Shown here piece by piece: positions 42,186 through 50,637 of a DNA stretch of 64,000 nt. Source of the stretch: Haloprofundus marisrubri (GTDB lineage: Archaea > Halobacteriota > Halobacteria > Halobacteriales > Haloferacaceae); the NCBI RefSeq assembly GCF_001469955.1, contig NZ_LOPU01000018.1, positions 126,001 through 190,000 of the forward strand, read 5' to 3'. The notes under the pieces are model-generated. The model was not told the DNA's origin and made no database searches. It was given only the letters and a program-made list of their open reading frames with translations. How positions within the stretch are numbered: the stretch's first letter is position 1; each line of letters opens with the position of its first letter. A program made the position numbers and the translations under genes.

Positions 42186-42980
42186 TTAGTGCGGTTCCGC
42201 GATGCCCTGCACCCAGACGATGCCGATGTGGATGGCGATGAGCGTCGTCACGATGAACGGGAGCAGGAACACGTGGAGGATGTACATGCGCTGTAGCGTT
42301 GCTTGACTCAGCGTGAACCCGCCGAACACGAGTTGGGCGGCCCACTCGCCGATGAGCGGCACCGACAGCGCCATCTCGACGCCGATCTGACCCGCCCAGA
42401 AGGCGAGCTGGTCCCACGGGAGCAGGTAGCCGGTGTACCCGAAGCCCATCGTGAGGCTGATGAGGATGATACCGAGTATCCAGTTGAGTTCACGCGGTTC
42501 CTTGTACGACCCGGTGAAATACACCCGGAGCATGTGCAGGAACACCGCCGCGACCATCACCTGTGCGGACCACCGGTGGAGGCTGCGAAGGAAGAACCCG
42601 AACTGGAGTTCGGTCATGATGAACTCGATTTGGGTGTACGCCGTCGTCGGGTCGCCTGTCGTTGCCGGCGAGTAGTAAAAGCCCAGTAAGGCGCCACTCA
42701 CCGCGGCGACGATGTACGAGAGCGTCGAGAACAGTCCCAGCGTGTACAGCGGGTACCAGTACCAGAACTTGTTGTCGAGGTTGTACTGTTCGGTGTGACT
42801 CTTCGGCATCTGGAGGTTCACTCGGTAGTAGAGTGACTCCAGAATCTCCAGATAGTCCACGATACGGAGTCGCTTGTCCATCCAGATGAGCGCGGTGAGG
42901 AACGTCGTCTCGACGGGCGAGAGGTCCTTTTCCTGCAGCCACGCGTTGTGGTCGTAGTCGTCTTTTCGTTCTAAGCTCAT
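42186..42980 (-). CDS. Cytochrome b N-terminal subunit with four heme-ligand histidines
   Basis: A 264-residue membrane protein. After an N-terminal soluble helix region come four transmembrane helices with the four histidines that ligate the two b hemes: RSLHRWSAQ and AAVFLHMLRVYF in one helix, and ILHVFLLP and LIAIHIGIVW in the other. TGYLLPWDQLAFWA is the conserved Qo-loop segment. It forms the diheme core of the bc complex with the C-terminal subunit gene 13 bases downstream. The start is the ATG giving MSLERKDDYDHNAW. Confidence 0.95.
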   Translation of the reverse strand: MSLERKDDYDHNAWLQEKDLSPVETTFLTALIWMDKRLRIVDYLEILESLYYRVNLQMPKSHTEQYNLDNKFWYWYPLYTLGLFSTLSYIVAAVSGALLGFYYSPATTGDPTTAYTQIEFIMTELQFGFFLRSLHRWSAQVMVAAVFLHMLRVYFTGSYKEPRELNWILGIILISLTMGFGYTGYLLPWDQLAFWAGQIGVEMALSVPLIGEWAAQLVFGGFTLSQATLQRMYILHVFLLPFIVTTLIAIHIGIVWVQGIAEPH

Positions 42981-42983
42981 TCG

Positions 42984-43370
42984 TTACCTCTTGTAGTAGG
43001 GATAGACCGCGCGTTTGAGCGTGTCCCACGCGCCGGTCCCGATGGTCTCACCGTCGACTTGGTCCTCAGTGATGTAGAGGTCCTCCCACTTGCGACGGCG
43101 CTTCTTTACAATCATCACGTCTGGCAGGAACTCCTTGCGGTACAGCGCGAGGATGAACGCCAGGTCGACGAAAATCACGGTGAGAACGCCGCCGAGGAAC
43201 ATGTTCCCGACGTCGGTCAGTCCCCACCCGGAGACCAGTCCGTACGTGAACAGGAACACGAACAGCACCTCGATAATCGTCAGGAGGACGATTGCGATGG
43301 CTGCGGCGGTGCTCTCACGCGCCGGTTCGTACCGGTGGATATCGCCGTACGTGCTGCCGGAAGAGGACAT
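42984..43370 (-). CDS. Small bc-cluster membrane protein (probably DUF7318)
   Basis: A 128-residue protein with two membrane helices (AAAIAIVLLTIIEVLFVFLFTYG and MFLGGVLTVIFVDLAFILALY) and a charged C-terminus (KKRRRKWEDLYITED). It does not contain the CxH...CxxH motif of a Rieske protein. It sits between the copper protein gene and the cytochrome b gene, so it is probably part of or assembles the complex. The family number is from memory. Confidence 0.78.
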   Translation of the reverse strand: MSSSGSTYGDIHRYEPARESTAAAIAIVLLTIIEVLFVFLFTYGLVSGWGLTDVGNMFLGGVLTVIFVDLAFILALYRKEFLPDVMIVKKRRRKWEDLYITEDQVDGETIGTGAWDTLKRAVYPYYKR

Positions 43371-43997
43371 CTACTGACCCCTCCCCGTGTTGGCCGATTC
43401 GCCGTACTTCAGGATGTAGAACGAGTAGATGATGGTGACGATGATTCCGAGAATCGTCGCCGACCCCACCCAGTGCGCCTGCACCGGTACGCCGAGTTCT
43501 TCGAGTTCCTTCTCGCCGCCACCTGCGGCGACGGTCGGAACGTCTTCGCCGACGGCGACAGCGCCTTTCATCCCGAGACCGGCGTGCGGTTCACACTGGT
43601 ACTCGCTGATGCCGCCTTCCTCGAAGGTGTACTCGAACGTGAATCCGGCCTCGCTCGACGTCTCGGAGGTGTAGTCACCGGGGCCACCCGCGTGGGCGAC
43701 GTTGTGACCGCCACCTTCGCCGGTCCACTCCCACGTGACCGTCGTGCCCGAGTCGACCCAGATACCGGCGGGTTGGAAGGCGTACGCCCCACCGTTACCG
43801 CTCGCGCCGACCTGCACGGTCACTTCGCTCTGTCCTCGCATATCCTGTGTTCCGCCGTCGACGCCGGAGAGCCAACTCCCGAAGTCGGGTTGCTGTCCGC
43901 CCCCACCGCCTTCTTCCTGCGCGGCGGCGGTTCCGGATGCGGCGGCTGCGGCGGCAGCCGAGCCACCAGCCGCTCTCAGAAATTCCCGCCTTTTCAT
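43371..43997 (-). CDS. Anchored halocyanin-like blue copper protein of the bc complex
   Basis: A 208-residue protein with a Tat signal (MKRREFLRAAGG) followed by a Gly/Ala segment. The mature domain (residues 50-165) is a cupredoxin with ligands His (GGHNVAH), Cys (EYQCEPH), His (PHAGLGM) and Met. A short linker leads to a C-terminal membrane helix (WVGSATILGIIVTIIYSFYILK). It probably accepts electrons from the cytochrome b complex, in the role a Rieske protein or cytochrome c plays elsewhere. A paralogue with a sequon-rich stalk is at 22289. Confidence 0.93.
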   Translation of the reverse strand: MKRREFLRAAGGSAAAAAAASGTAAAQEEGGGGGQQPDFGSWLSGVDGGTQDMRGQSEVTVQVGASGNGGAYAFQPAGIWVDSGTTVTWEWTGEGGGHNVAHAGGPGDYTSETSSEAGFTFEYTFEEGGISEYQCEPHAGLGMKGAVAVGEDVPTVAAGGGEKELEELGVPVQAHWVGSATILGIIVTIIYSFYILKYGESANTGRGQ

Positions 43998-44070
43998 ACA
44001 CGTGGGAGTCAGGAAGGGACGCGCTTAAAGCCTCCGACTGGCCGTCGTACCGCGATACGCGGCGGTATCT

Positions 44071-44937
44071 CTACTCTCGTTCCGACGCGGTGGTCGGCCG
44101 ACTCTCGGCGCTCTCCTCGGCGTCGACTGCCGGCCGCGACGACCCCTCGCCACCGGGGAGAAACTCCGGCCGTTCGGTCGAGTCGGGGTCGAGCGCGCGC
44201 AGTCGGTTTCGGTACTCCTCGGCGCGGAAGCGGTCGGAGAGGCGCGCGTTGGCGACGGTCATGAACAGGAACAGGCCGATGAGGAGGAAGAAGAACGCCA
44301 CCGCCGGCGGCGCGAAGTTCACCTGTCCGGCCGACGCGAAGGGGATGAGCGACGTCAACGGCGACCAGAGAACGAGCAGGCCGAGTGCGGCGACAATCTG
44401 GACGCCGGCGACGACCTGTAGCATGTTGTTCCCGAGTTGTCCCGTCCCCTCGGGAACGTCGTCGGGTTTCGGTAGCGAGGCGTCTCGAGGCGGTTCTTCG
44501 ACCTCGTAGTCGTCCATCGAACAGAGCGCGACGGTCGGTTTTACGTCCCTGAGCACCGTTCCCTGCCCTTCGACGGTGCCGTCGTCGTAGACGATGGCGA
44601 ACCCTTCGTCGGAGTAGGCGACCACCCGGTCCTCACCGTCCTCCCGGACGCGTTCGATGACCGCGAACACCTCGCGGCTGGCGACGCGCGAACGGAGTTC
44701 CTTCTCGACTCTGTCGAGCAGTTCCGGGCCGGTTATCCACGAGTCGCTGTCGAAGGCGACTTCCCACTCTTCGAGCGACATCTCCGCCATCTCTCTGGGA
44801 CCGAAGTTGTCGAAGTCGTACTTCGACTCGACTTCGCGGCGGAGCGCGTCCAACTCGTCGGCGTCGGTCCCGGAATCGGCCTGCCGGTCGCTCGGTTCGT
44901 CGGGACCGTCCGCCGACGCGGATGACGGGTCGGACAT
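44071..44937 (-). CDS. bc-cluster protein with soluble domain and membrane helices (probably DUF7319)
   Basis: A protein of about 288 residues. A GTG one codon upstream is the alternative start. Residues 1-30 are acidic and disordered. Residues 30-150 are a soluble alpha/beta region (NFGPREMAEMSLEEWEVAF, EVFAVIERVREDGEDRVVAYSDEGFAIVYDDG). Two membrane helices follow (MLQVVAGVQIVAALGLLVLW, FAPPAVAFFFLLIGLFLFMTVAN), and then an acidic tail. It is divergent from the DUF7321 gene and heads the minus-strand cluster. Function unknown; the family number is from memory. Confidence 0.78.
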   Translation of the reverse strand: MSDPSSASADGPDEPSDRQADSGTDADELDALRREVESKYDFDNFGPREMAEMSLEEWEVAFDSDSWITGPELLDRVEKELRSRVASREVFAVIERVREDGEDRVVAYSDEGFAIVYDDGTVEGQGTVLRDVKPTVALCSMDDYEVEEPPRDASLPKPDDVPEGTGQLGNNMLQVVAGVQIVAALGLLVLWSPLTSLIPFASAGQVNFAPPAVAFFFLLIGLFLFMTVANARLSDRFRAEEYRNRLRALDPDSTERPEFLPGGEGSSRPAVDAEESAESRPTTASERE

Positions 44938-45079
44938 CACTCACAGTAGTCGATACAGCGGTTTTAGCTTTCCGACACCTCGTCGCCGTTCGAGTGTTGA
45001 GCTAATCGGCTTCGGCCGCCGTCGGTCGCTGCAAACGAAAGTCGGGCCATTTAGGACGACACCCTCCCTAGTCGAACTG

Positions 45080-45556
45080 ATGGTAAGCGACACCGCCATC
45101 GCAACGCTCGCCGCGTTGATGGTGACCGCGAGTTTCCCGTTCTACCTCTACGGCGCGTGGATAATGATTGACACCGAGACGGTGACGTGGGACGTTCTCA
45201 TCTACCACCTGAAGTTCATCGTCACCGGCCTCGCGTTGAACACGATTCCGGTCGTCTTCTGGATGGCCCCGCGTCTGCTCGAACAACTCGGCGGCCTGTC
45301 GGCGCTGCACGCTATCCTCGGACTGCAGGCGTACGCGCTGCTCGTCTTCGCGTTGACTGGCATCGTCCGTATCTTTCAGGCCAAGCGAAACGCCGACCTG
45401 TATCACAACCCCGACCAGGAGTTGGACCTCAACGACCTCCACGAGAACATGGGTGCGTGGCGGGGTCGACTCCGACTCGGCGTGTTCGGCTACGTGCTGT
45501 TCTGGATTGCGGCGTATCTCGTCGGCGTGATACGCTACGTGACGATGTACTTCTGA
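45080..45556 (+). CDS. bc-cluster membrane protein (probably DUF7321)
   Basis: A 158-residue protein with four membrane helices: IATLAALMVTASFPFYLYGAWIM, VLIYHLKFIVTGLALNTIPVVFWMAP, ALHAILGLQAYALLVFALTGI and LRLGVFGYVLFWIAAYLVGVIRYV. The His in the second and third helices (IYHLKF, ALHAIL) could in principle ligate heme, which would make it a small cytochrome b subunit, but this is inference. The start ATG lies about 20 bases behind a TATA-like CATTTAGG. It is divergent from the DUF7319 gene. Confidence 0.78.
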   Translation: MVSDTAIATLAALMVTASFPFYLYGAWIMIDTETVTWDVLIYHLKFIVTGLALNTIPVVFWMAPRLLEQLGGLSALHAILGLQAYALLVFALTGIVRIFQAKRNADLYHNPDQELDLNDLHENMGAWRGRLRLGVFGYVLFWIAAYLVGVIRYVTMYF

Positions 45557-45598
45557 AAAACCACGGTGGGCCGGCCGCCGACCCGAAACTCGGCCGAG

Positions 45599-45835
45599 TT
45601 ACTGGAACGGCTCTTCGTCGCGGTGGTTGTCGATGTTCTCCTGTTCTTGGGCGTCGGTCTCGCGGTCGGTGGACTTCTGCTCGATATCCTCCTCCCGGTC
45701 GGCCTCCTCGGCGGCTTCTTGGGCTTCCTGTTGTTCGGCCTCCGCCTCGGCTTCTTCCTCGTCGTCGGCGTCGTCGCTCTGAACGTCCAGTTCCGTATCC
45801 TCCTCGAGGTCGATGCCGTGTTCGTCTTTGGCCAT
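45599..45835 (-). CDS. Small, extremely acidic disordered protein
   Basis: A 78-residue protein of Glu, Asp, Gln and Ala (repeats such as EAEAEAEQQEAQEAAEEADREED), with no hydrophobic core, cysteines or membrane segments. It starts MAKDEHGID. Composition this extreme fits a haloarchaeal disordered protein. It could also be a spacer gene of no great consequence. It is tail to tail with the DUF7321 gene. Function unknown. Confidence 0.6.
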   Translation of the reverse strand: MAKDEHGIDLEEDTELDVQSDDADDEEEAEAEAEQQEAQEAAEEADREEDIEQKSTDRETDAQEQENIDNHRDEEPFQ

Positions 45836-45922
45836 GTCTCCCCGTACGACGGACAGTCAAATAGTGGTGTTGGCCGTCACGGGTTCTGATACGTCACCGG
45901 GAAGGTTCGAATCGGTCCGAAC

Positions 45923-46606
45923 TCACCACGCGTCGCCGCTCGCAAGGTCGACGTCGTGGTCGAGTTTCGAGGAGGGACAGATGTCTTCGAGCACGCACTC
46001 CGAACACGTCGGGTTCCGGGCGGTGCAGACCGCTCGGCCGTGACTGATGAGAAGGTGGGTGTACTGCTGCCAGTCCTCTTCGGGAACGACGGGCATGAGG
46101 TCCTCTTCGATTCGTTCGGGATACTCCTCCTCGGTGAGTCCGAGGCGACGACTGATTCGCTGGACGTGTGTGTCGACGACGATGCCTTCGACCACGTCGT
46201 GACCGTGTTGAAGGACGACGTTCGCCGTCTTGCGGCCGACGCCCGCGAGGTCGGTCAACTCGGACATGGTGTCGGGCACGTCGCCGTCGTGTTTCTCGAC
46301 GATGTCGGCGGTGGCCGAGCGGATGTACTTCGCTTTGTTGTTGTAGTACGTAATCGACGAGATGGCGTCGGCCATCTCCTCTTGCGGCGCGTTCGCGTAC
46401 TCCTCGGGTGTGCGGTAGGTCTCGAAGAGGTCGCTCGTGACCTTGTTCACGCGTTCGTCGGTACACTGCGCCGACAACATGACGGCGATGAGCAGTTCGA
46501 GGCGGTTCGAGAAGTTCAACGAAATCGTCGTATCCGGATACTCCTCGTACAGACGGTCGAGGACTTCCAACGCCTGCTCCTCGCGTGACGGCAGTGGCTC
46601 TCCCAT
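45923..46606 (-). CDS. nth: Endonuclease III, base excision repair glycosylase
   Basis: A 227-residue DNA glycosylase/AP lyase that removes oxidised pyrimidines. I use the ATG giving MGEPLPSREEQALEVL; a GTG two codons upstream is possible. The helix-hairpin-helix is LTDLAGVGRKTANVVLQHG with the catalytic Lys, and IVVDTHVQRISRRLGL holds the catalytic Asp. The C-terminal iron-sulfur site is CTARNPTCSECVLEDIC, the C-x6-C-x2-C-x5-C pattern. It is a stand-alone gene near other repair genes. Confidence 0.97.
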   Translation of the reverse strand: MGEPLPSREEQALEVLDRLYEEYPDTTISLNFSNRLELLIAVMLSAQCTDERVNKVTSDLFETYRTPEEYANAPQEEMADAISSITYYNNKAKYIRSATADIVEKHDGDVPDTMSELTDLAGVGRKTANVVLQHGHDVVEGIVVDTHVQRISRRLGLTEEEYPERIEEDLMPVVPEEDWQQYTHLLISHGRAVCTARNPTCSECVLEDICPSSKLDHDVDLASGDAW

Positions 46607-46734
46607 ATCCACCCCTGCGAGCGGGTGAAATTGAGTACTGTGGTTCGGCGCTGACCGCTGAGAGAAAGGCGAGCAGAAGACGCTGGTGTGTGCCGACGGC
46701 TACACTTATAGTCCAGTCCTCCCGAAATCAGGGT

Positions 46735-46881
46735 ATGAGCTTCGATTTCGACCAGTTCGACCACCCGTCGTGGCTGACCGTCGCCGGCGTCGGTGCGGGT
46801 TACGGCGCGATTCTCTTGCTTATGTTCGTTCTCCTGTTTCTCGTCCCGCTGGCCGTCTTCGGCGTCTTCATCTCCCCGTAG
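46735..46881 (+). CDS. 48-residue single-span membrane microprotein
   Basis: A very small protein starting MSFDFDQFDHPSWLTVAGVGAGYG, with one hydrophobic helix (LLLMFVLLFLVPLAVFGVF). A TATA-like element (ACTTATAG, 46704-46711) lies 24-31 bases before the ATG, so a leaderless transcript is likely. The frame extends upstream but without coding character. The acidic N-terminus is probably cytosolic. Its role is unknown. Such microproteins often modulate membrane complexes. Confidence 0.65.
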   Translation: MSFDFDQFDHPSWLTVAGVGAGYGAILLLMFVLLFLVPLAVFGVFISP

Positions 46882-47018
46882 CGGCTTCGACTTCGGGGTC
46901 TCGGACCCGCTTCCGTCGCCAGCGATTGCCACCAGCGTGACGCTCGGCGACCCGAAAGCGACCGAAGATAGCCGGCGCTCGGCGCGAGCGGATAAACGAG
47001 AGAAACGACGCGGCAGCC

Positions 47019-48239
47019 TCAGGCGAACGCGCGCGAGGCTTCGGCGTCGGTGTCGGTCTCTTCGGCCTGAATCTTCTCCCAGGCGTCGACGAAGTCCTGC
47101 ATGAATATCTCGGTGCGGTCGTCGCGGATGGCGAACATCCCCGCCTCGGTGCAGACGGCTTTGATGTCGGCACCGGAGGCGTTCTCGGCCATCTCGGCGA
47201 GTTCCGCGAAGTCGACGTCGTCGGAGACGTTCATGTTGCGCGTGTGAATCTGGAAGATGATTTCGCGGCCCTCGTCGTTCGGCTTGGGCACTTCGATGAG
47301 GCGGTCGAAGCGACCCGGTCGGAGGATGGCGGGGTCGAGCATGTCGAAGCGGTTCGTCGCCGCGATGATGCGGACCTCGCCGCGGTCGGCGAACCCGTCC
47401 ATCTCCGAGAGCAGTTGCATCATCGTCCGCTGGACCTCGGCGTCGCCGGAGGTTTTCGAGTCGGTTCGCTTCGAAGCGATAGCGTCGATTTCGTCGATAA
47501 AGAGCACTGCAGGTTCGTTCTCGCGGGCCACCTCGAACAGGTCGCGCACGAGTTTCGCGCCCTCGCCGATGAACTTGTGAACCAGTTCCGACCCGGCCAT
47601 CTTGATGAAGGTGGCGTCGGTCTGGTTGGCGACGGCTTTGGCGAGCATCGTCTTCCCGGTACCCGGTGGGCCGTACAGAAGCACGCCGGACGGCGGGTCG
47701 ATGCCGACCTCGGAGAACATCTCCGGGCGGTCGAGTGGCATCTCGACCGTCTCGCGCACTTCGTTCATCTGTTCTTCGAGGCCGCCGATGTCCTCGTAGG
47801 TGACGTCGGGGCTGTGTTCGACCTGCATGACGCGTGCACGCACGTCGGTTTCCTTTTCGAGTTTCTTAACGATGGAGAGAGAGTTGTTGACGGCGACGCG
47901 GGCGTCAGGTTCGAGGTCGTCCCGCATCTCGTCGGTCACTTCGGTGAGGGCCTCTTGGTTGTTGCCGTGCTGTTTGATGACGACACCGTCTTCGTTTATC
48001 TCTTGGACGGTGGCGACGAACAGCGGCGACTGCTTGAGTTTCTTGTTCTCGTGAGTCAGTCGCTCCAACTTCTGCTGGTACTTGTTGTTCTCGGCGTTCG
48101 CGTCGAGGAGTTTGTCCCGCATCTCCTCGTTTTGCGCTTCGAGGACCTCGAGGCGCTCTTCCAAGGCCTCGATTTTCTCCTGCTGTGACGCCGCCTCCTC
48201 GTCGTAGGGTAAGTCGACGTCGTCCACAGTATCGGTCAT
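47019..48239 (-). CDS. pan: Proteasome-activating nucleotidase (AAA+ ATPase)
   Basis: A 406-residue AAA+ ATPase that unfolds substrates for the 20S proteasome. An N-terminal coiled coil (residues 18-72, with EALEERLEVLEAQNEEMRDK) precedes an OB domain. The ATPase domain has Walker A LYGPPGTGKTMLAKA, Walker B AVLFIDEIDAIA, and ATNRFDMLDPAILRPGRFDR. The C-terminus ends RAFA, which lacks the Tyr of the classical HbYX motif that opens the core particle (Phe in its place). The start is divergent from a small winged-helix gene. This is one of the PAN paralogues found in haloarchaea. Confidence 0.96.
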   Translation of the reverse strand: MTDTVDDVDLPYDEEAASQQEKIEALEERLEVLEAQNEEMRDKLLDANAENNKYQQKLERLTHENKKLKQSPLFVATVQEINEDGVVIKQHGNNQEALTEVTDEMRDDLEPDARVAVNNSLSIVKKLEKETDVRARVMQVEHSPDVTYEDIGGLEEQMNEVRETVEMPLDRPEMFSEVGIDPPSGVLLYGPPGTGKTMLAKAVANQTDATFIKMAGSELVHKFIGEGAKLVRDLFEVARENEPAVLFIDEIDAIASKRTDSKTSGDAEVQRTMMQLLSEMDGFADRGEVRIIAATNRFDMLDPAILRPGRFDRLIEVPKPNDEGREIIFQIHTRNMNVSDDVDFAELAEMAENASGADIKAVCTEAGMFAIRDDRTEIFMQDFVDAWEKIQAEETDTDAEASRAFA

Positions 48240-48363
48240 CGGGCGGATTAGGTCACAAGTTCATAAGAGGCTTCGGGTCGCGGGGCGACTCGCCGCCGCA
48301 AATTTCTGACAGTAATAACGAGACATAGCAAATATTATCTGGCTGTATGCCGCAGAGTGGGAC
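48240..48363. promoter_or_regulatory. Divergent promoter region of pan and a winged-helix gene
   Basis: A 124-base interval. On the minus strand, CCTCTTATGA (48261-48270) lies 22-31 bases before the pan ATG. On the plus strand, AATATTAT (48331-48338) lies 26-33 bases before the regulator ATG, so that gene is probably leaderless. The shared region suggests that the small regulator might control pan, but this is not shown. Confidence 0.55.
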
Positions 48364-48621
48364 ATGAGCTGCACCGAGGTAGCCGCCACCGATTCGACCG
48401 ACCGGTGGGAGGCGGTTCGTGACCTCCCCCCGAGCGCGAAACTCGTCGCCAAAGTTCTCGACTACAACGAGACGATGACGCAGAGTCAACTGGCAGAAGA
48501 GACGCTGTTGCCGCCGCGAACGGTCCGCTACGCGCTCACGAGACTCGAAGAACAGGACGTCGTCGATTCGCGGTTCTCCTTCTCGGACGCGCGCAAACGA
48601 CTGTACACGCTCTCGGTCTGA
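48364..48621 (+). CDS. Small winged-helix (MarR/ArsR-like) regulator
   Basis: An 85-residue protein consisting of little more than one winged helix: PPSAKLVAKVLDYNETMTQSQLAEETLLPPRTVRYALTRLEEQDVVDSRFSFSDARKRLYTL. This is the compact haloarchaeal type without a sensing domain. It starts behind an AT-rich promoter. It lies divergently next to the proteasome ATPase gene and upstream of the mre11-rad50 cluster. Targets are unknown. Confidence 0.85.
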   Translation: MSCTEVAATDSTDRWEAVRDLPPSAKLVAKVLDYNETMTQSQLAEETLLPPRTVRYALTRLEEQDVVDSRFSFSDARKRLYTLSV

Positions 48622-48727
48622 GGCGCATTCGCCGCTTTTCGTCGTTCTCTCGTCTCCGTTTCGTCGCCGTCTCGTCTCCCTCGCGGGCGCGTAGATTTAA
48701 CACCGAGAGCGGGGCCACTTCCCTTCC

Positions 48728-49135
48728 GTGGCATCACCGACTCCGACAGCGGTCAAGCGCGCGCTTTGCGCGCTGGCGACGGAACAGCGACACGCCAGCG
48801 AGAACGCCGACACCAACGCCGACACCGACGCCGACACCAACGCCGACACCGACGCGGGCGCGAGCGTTGCGAACGTTGCCGACGCCCGTGAGACGATAGC
48901 TGCGGGGAACGACGCACTGGAGAGCGTCGAGTCCGCGGCGGCGTTGGCGGCCGAGGGAGGGTTCGAACGCGTCCGAGACGCCGTCGAGGTGGCGACGCGC
49001 GCAGACGATGTCGAACTCCGTCGTGTCGGGGAAACCGTTCTTGCGTCCATCGCGGCGTATCGCCGTGCCGCCACCGTCGAGACACCACGCGTCGGTACGC
49101 ATTTAGGAGGGGACGGCCAACGGGCGGACAGATGA
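48728..49135 (+). CDS. Helical haloarchaeal protein upstream of mre11, with Asp/Asn repeat
   Basis: A 135-residue protein read from the GTG at 48728. The middle has a DTNADTDADTNADTDAG repeat (residues ~29-45) between helical segments (AVKRALCALATEQRH, ADARETIAAGNDALESVESAAALAAEGGFERVRDAVEVATRADDV, LRRVGETVLASIAAYRRA). It has no known domain. The stop overlaps the mre11 start as ATGA, indicating that it is translated with Mre11 and may work in the same pathway. No function is known. Confidence 0.72.
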   Translation: MASPTPTAVKRALCALATEQRHASENADTNADTDADTNADTDAGASVANVADARETIAAGNDALESVESAAALAAEGGFERVRDAVEVATRADDVELRRVGETVLASIAAYRRAATVETPRVGTHLGGDGQRADR

Positions 49136-50637
49136 CACGGGTGATACACACCGGCGACACCCACATCGGGTATCAGCAGTACCACTCGCCGGCGCGACGA
49201 CAGGACTTTCTGACGGCGTTCGAGCAAGTACTCGACGACGCTATCGACGACGACGTGGACGCCGTCGTCCACGCTGGCGACCTCTTTCACGACCGCCGCC
49301 CCGAACTGCAGGACCTCCTCGGGACGCTCTCGGCGCTTCGGACCCTCCAGAGCGCCGATATCCCCTTCTTGGCGGTCGTCGGCAACCACGAGTCGACACG
49401 CGGCGGCCAGTGGCTCGACCTTTTCGAGCGACTCGGCCTCGCAGCCCGTCTCGGTCCCGAACCGCACGTCGTCGGCGACACGGCGTTCTACGGGTTGGAC
49501 CACGTCCCGAAATCGCGGCGCGACGACCTCGACTACCGGTTCGAACCGCACGACGCCGACCACTCGGCGCTCGTCAGTCACGGACTGTTCACCCCGTTCG
49601 CCCACGCCGACTGGGAGACGGAAACAGTGCTCTCGGAGTCGAACGTCGACTTCGACGTTGTGCTGCTCGGCGACAACCACGAGGCTGGCACCGCCGACGT
49701 GAGCGGTACGCCGGTGACGTACTGTGGGTCGACCGAACGCGCGAGTACGAGCGAAGAGGAGGGCCGCGGCTACAACATCGTCAGCTTCGCCGACGACGGT
49801 GACGGCAGGACGGTCGATATCCGCCAGCGGGCGCTCGAAACCCGGTCGTTCGTCTTCGTCTCCGTCGACCTGAACGACGGCGAAGGGGAGGCTCGCGTCC
49901 GCGAACAGGTCCGCCAACACGACCTCGAAGACGCCGTCGTCGTCGTCGAAGTCACCGGCGACGGCGACCCCGTGACGCCCGCGAGTATCGAGGAGTTCGT
50001 CGCCGAACGGGGCGCACTCGTCGTCCGCGTCACCGACCGCCGCGAACTCGACGTCGACACCGAGATTTCGGTAAGCTTCGCCGACCCCGACGACGCCGTC
50101 CGTGAGCGTATCTCGGACCTCGGCCTCTCTGCGGCCGCCATCGACGTCGACGAGACGGTTCGTGCCAGCAAGACGGCCGACTCGAACGTCCGCGACGAAG
50201 TCAAAGAGCGCGTCTCCACGCTCGTCGAGGACGGACTCGACAACTTCGAACGCGCGGAGGCGCGCGAGAGCGACAGAACCGAGGAACCCGACAACGCAGC
50301 GACGAACACAGAGACGGGCGGCGTGAGCAGTACAACAGAGACAGTCCACGCCAACACCGGCGTGTCCGAATCGGCGGCGAGCGGTGACCCGGCCTCCAAC
50401 GGGACGAAGGCCGACCCCGTCTCGGCGTCGGCGGCCACCCCCGAAGACGACGAGTCGACTGATTCGGCCGAAGCCGCGGGAACAACGGACACAACGGAAG
50501 CAACAGAAGCGACAGAGGACGAGACTGCTGACGAGTCGGCCAAGACAGATGAGTCGACTGCTGCGGACGAGTCGGCCACAGCAACCGAGTCGAACAGTTC
50601 CACCGACGGCCAACTCTCCATGGAGGACTACTCGTGA
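49132..50637 (+). CDS. mre11: DNA double-strand break repair nuclease Mre11
   Basis: A 501-residue protein starting [24 protein letters not shown]. The phosphoesterase motifs are [40 protein letters not shown] and [14 protein letters not shown] capping domain follows to residue ~330. The last ~110 residues are a Thr/Ser/Glu/Asp-rich low-complexity tail (roughly nt 50300-50600) ending QLSMEDYS. It forms the Mre11-Rad50 complex with the next gene. The GTG start of rad50 overlaps this stop, so expression is coupled. Confidence 0.96.
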   Translation: MTRVIHTGDTHIGYQQYHSPARRQDFLTAFEQVLDDAIDDDVDAVVHAGDLFHDRRPELQDLLGTLSALRTLQSADIPFLAVVGNHESTRGGQWLDLFERLGLAARLGPEPHVVGDTAFYGLDHVPKSRRDDLDYRFEPHDADHSALVSHGLFTPFAHADWETETVLSESNVDFDVVLLGDNHEAGTADVSGTPVTYCGSTERASTSEEEGRGYNIVSFADDGDGRTVDIRQRALETRSFVFVSVDLNDGEGEARVREQVRQHDLEDAVVVVEVTGDGDPVTPASIEEFVAERGALVVRVTDRRELDVDTEISVSFADPDDAVRERISDLGLSAAAIDVDETVRASKTADSNVRDEVKERVSTLVEDGLDNFERAEARESDRTEEPDNAATNTETGGVSSTTETVHANTGVSESAASGDPASNGTKADPVSASAATPEDDESTDSAEAAGTTDTTEATEATEDETADESAKTDESTAADESATATESNSSTDGQLSMEDYS

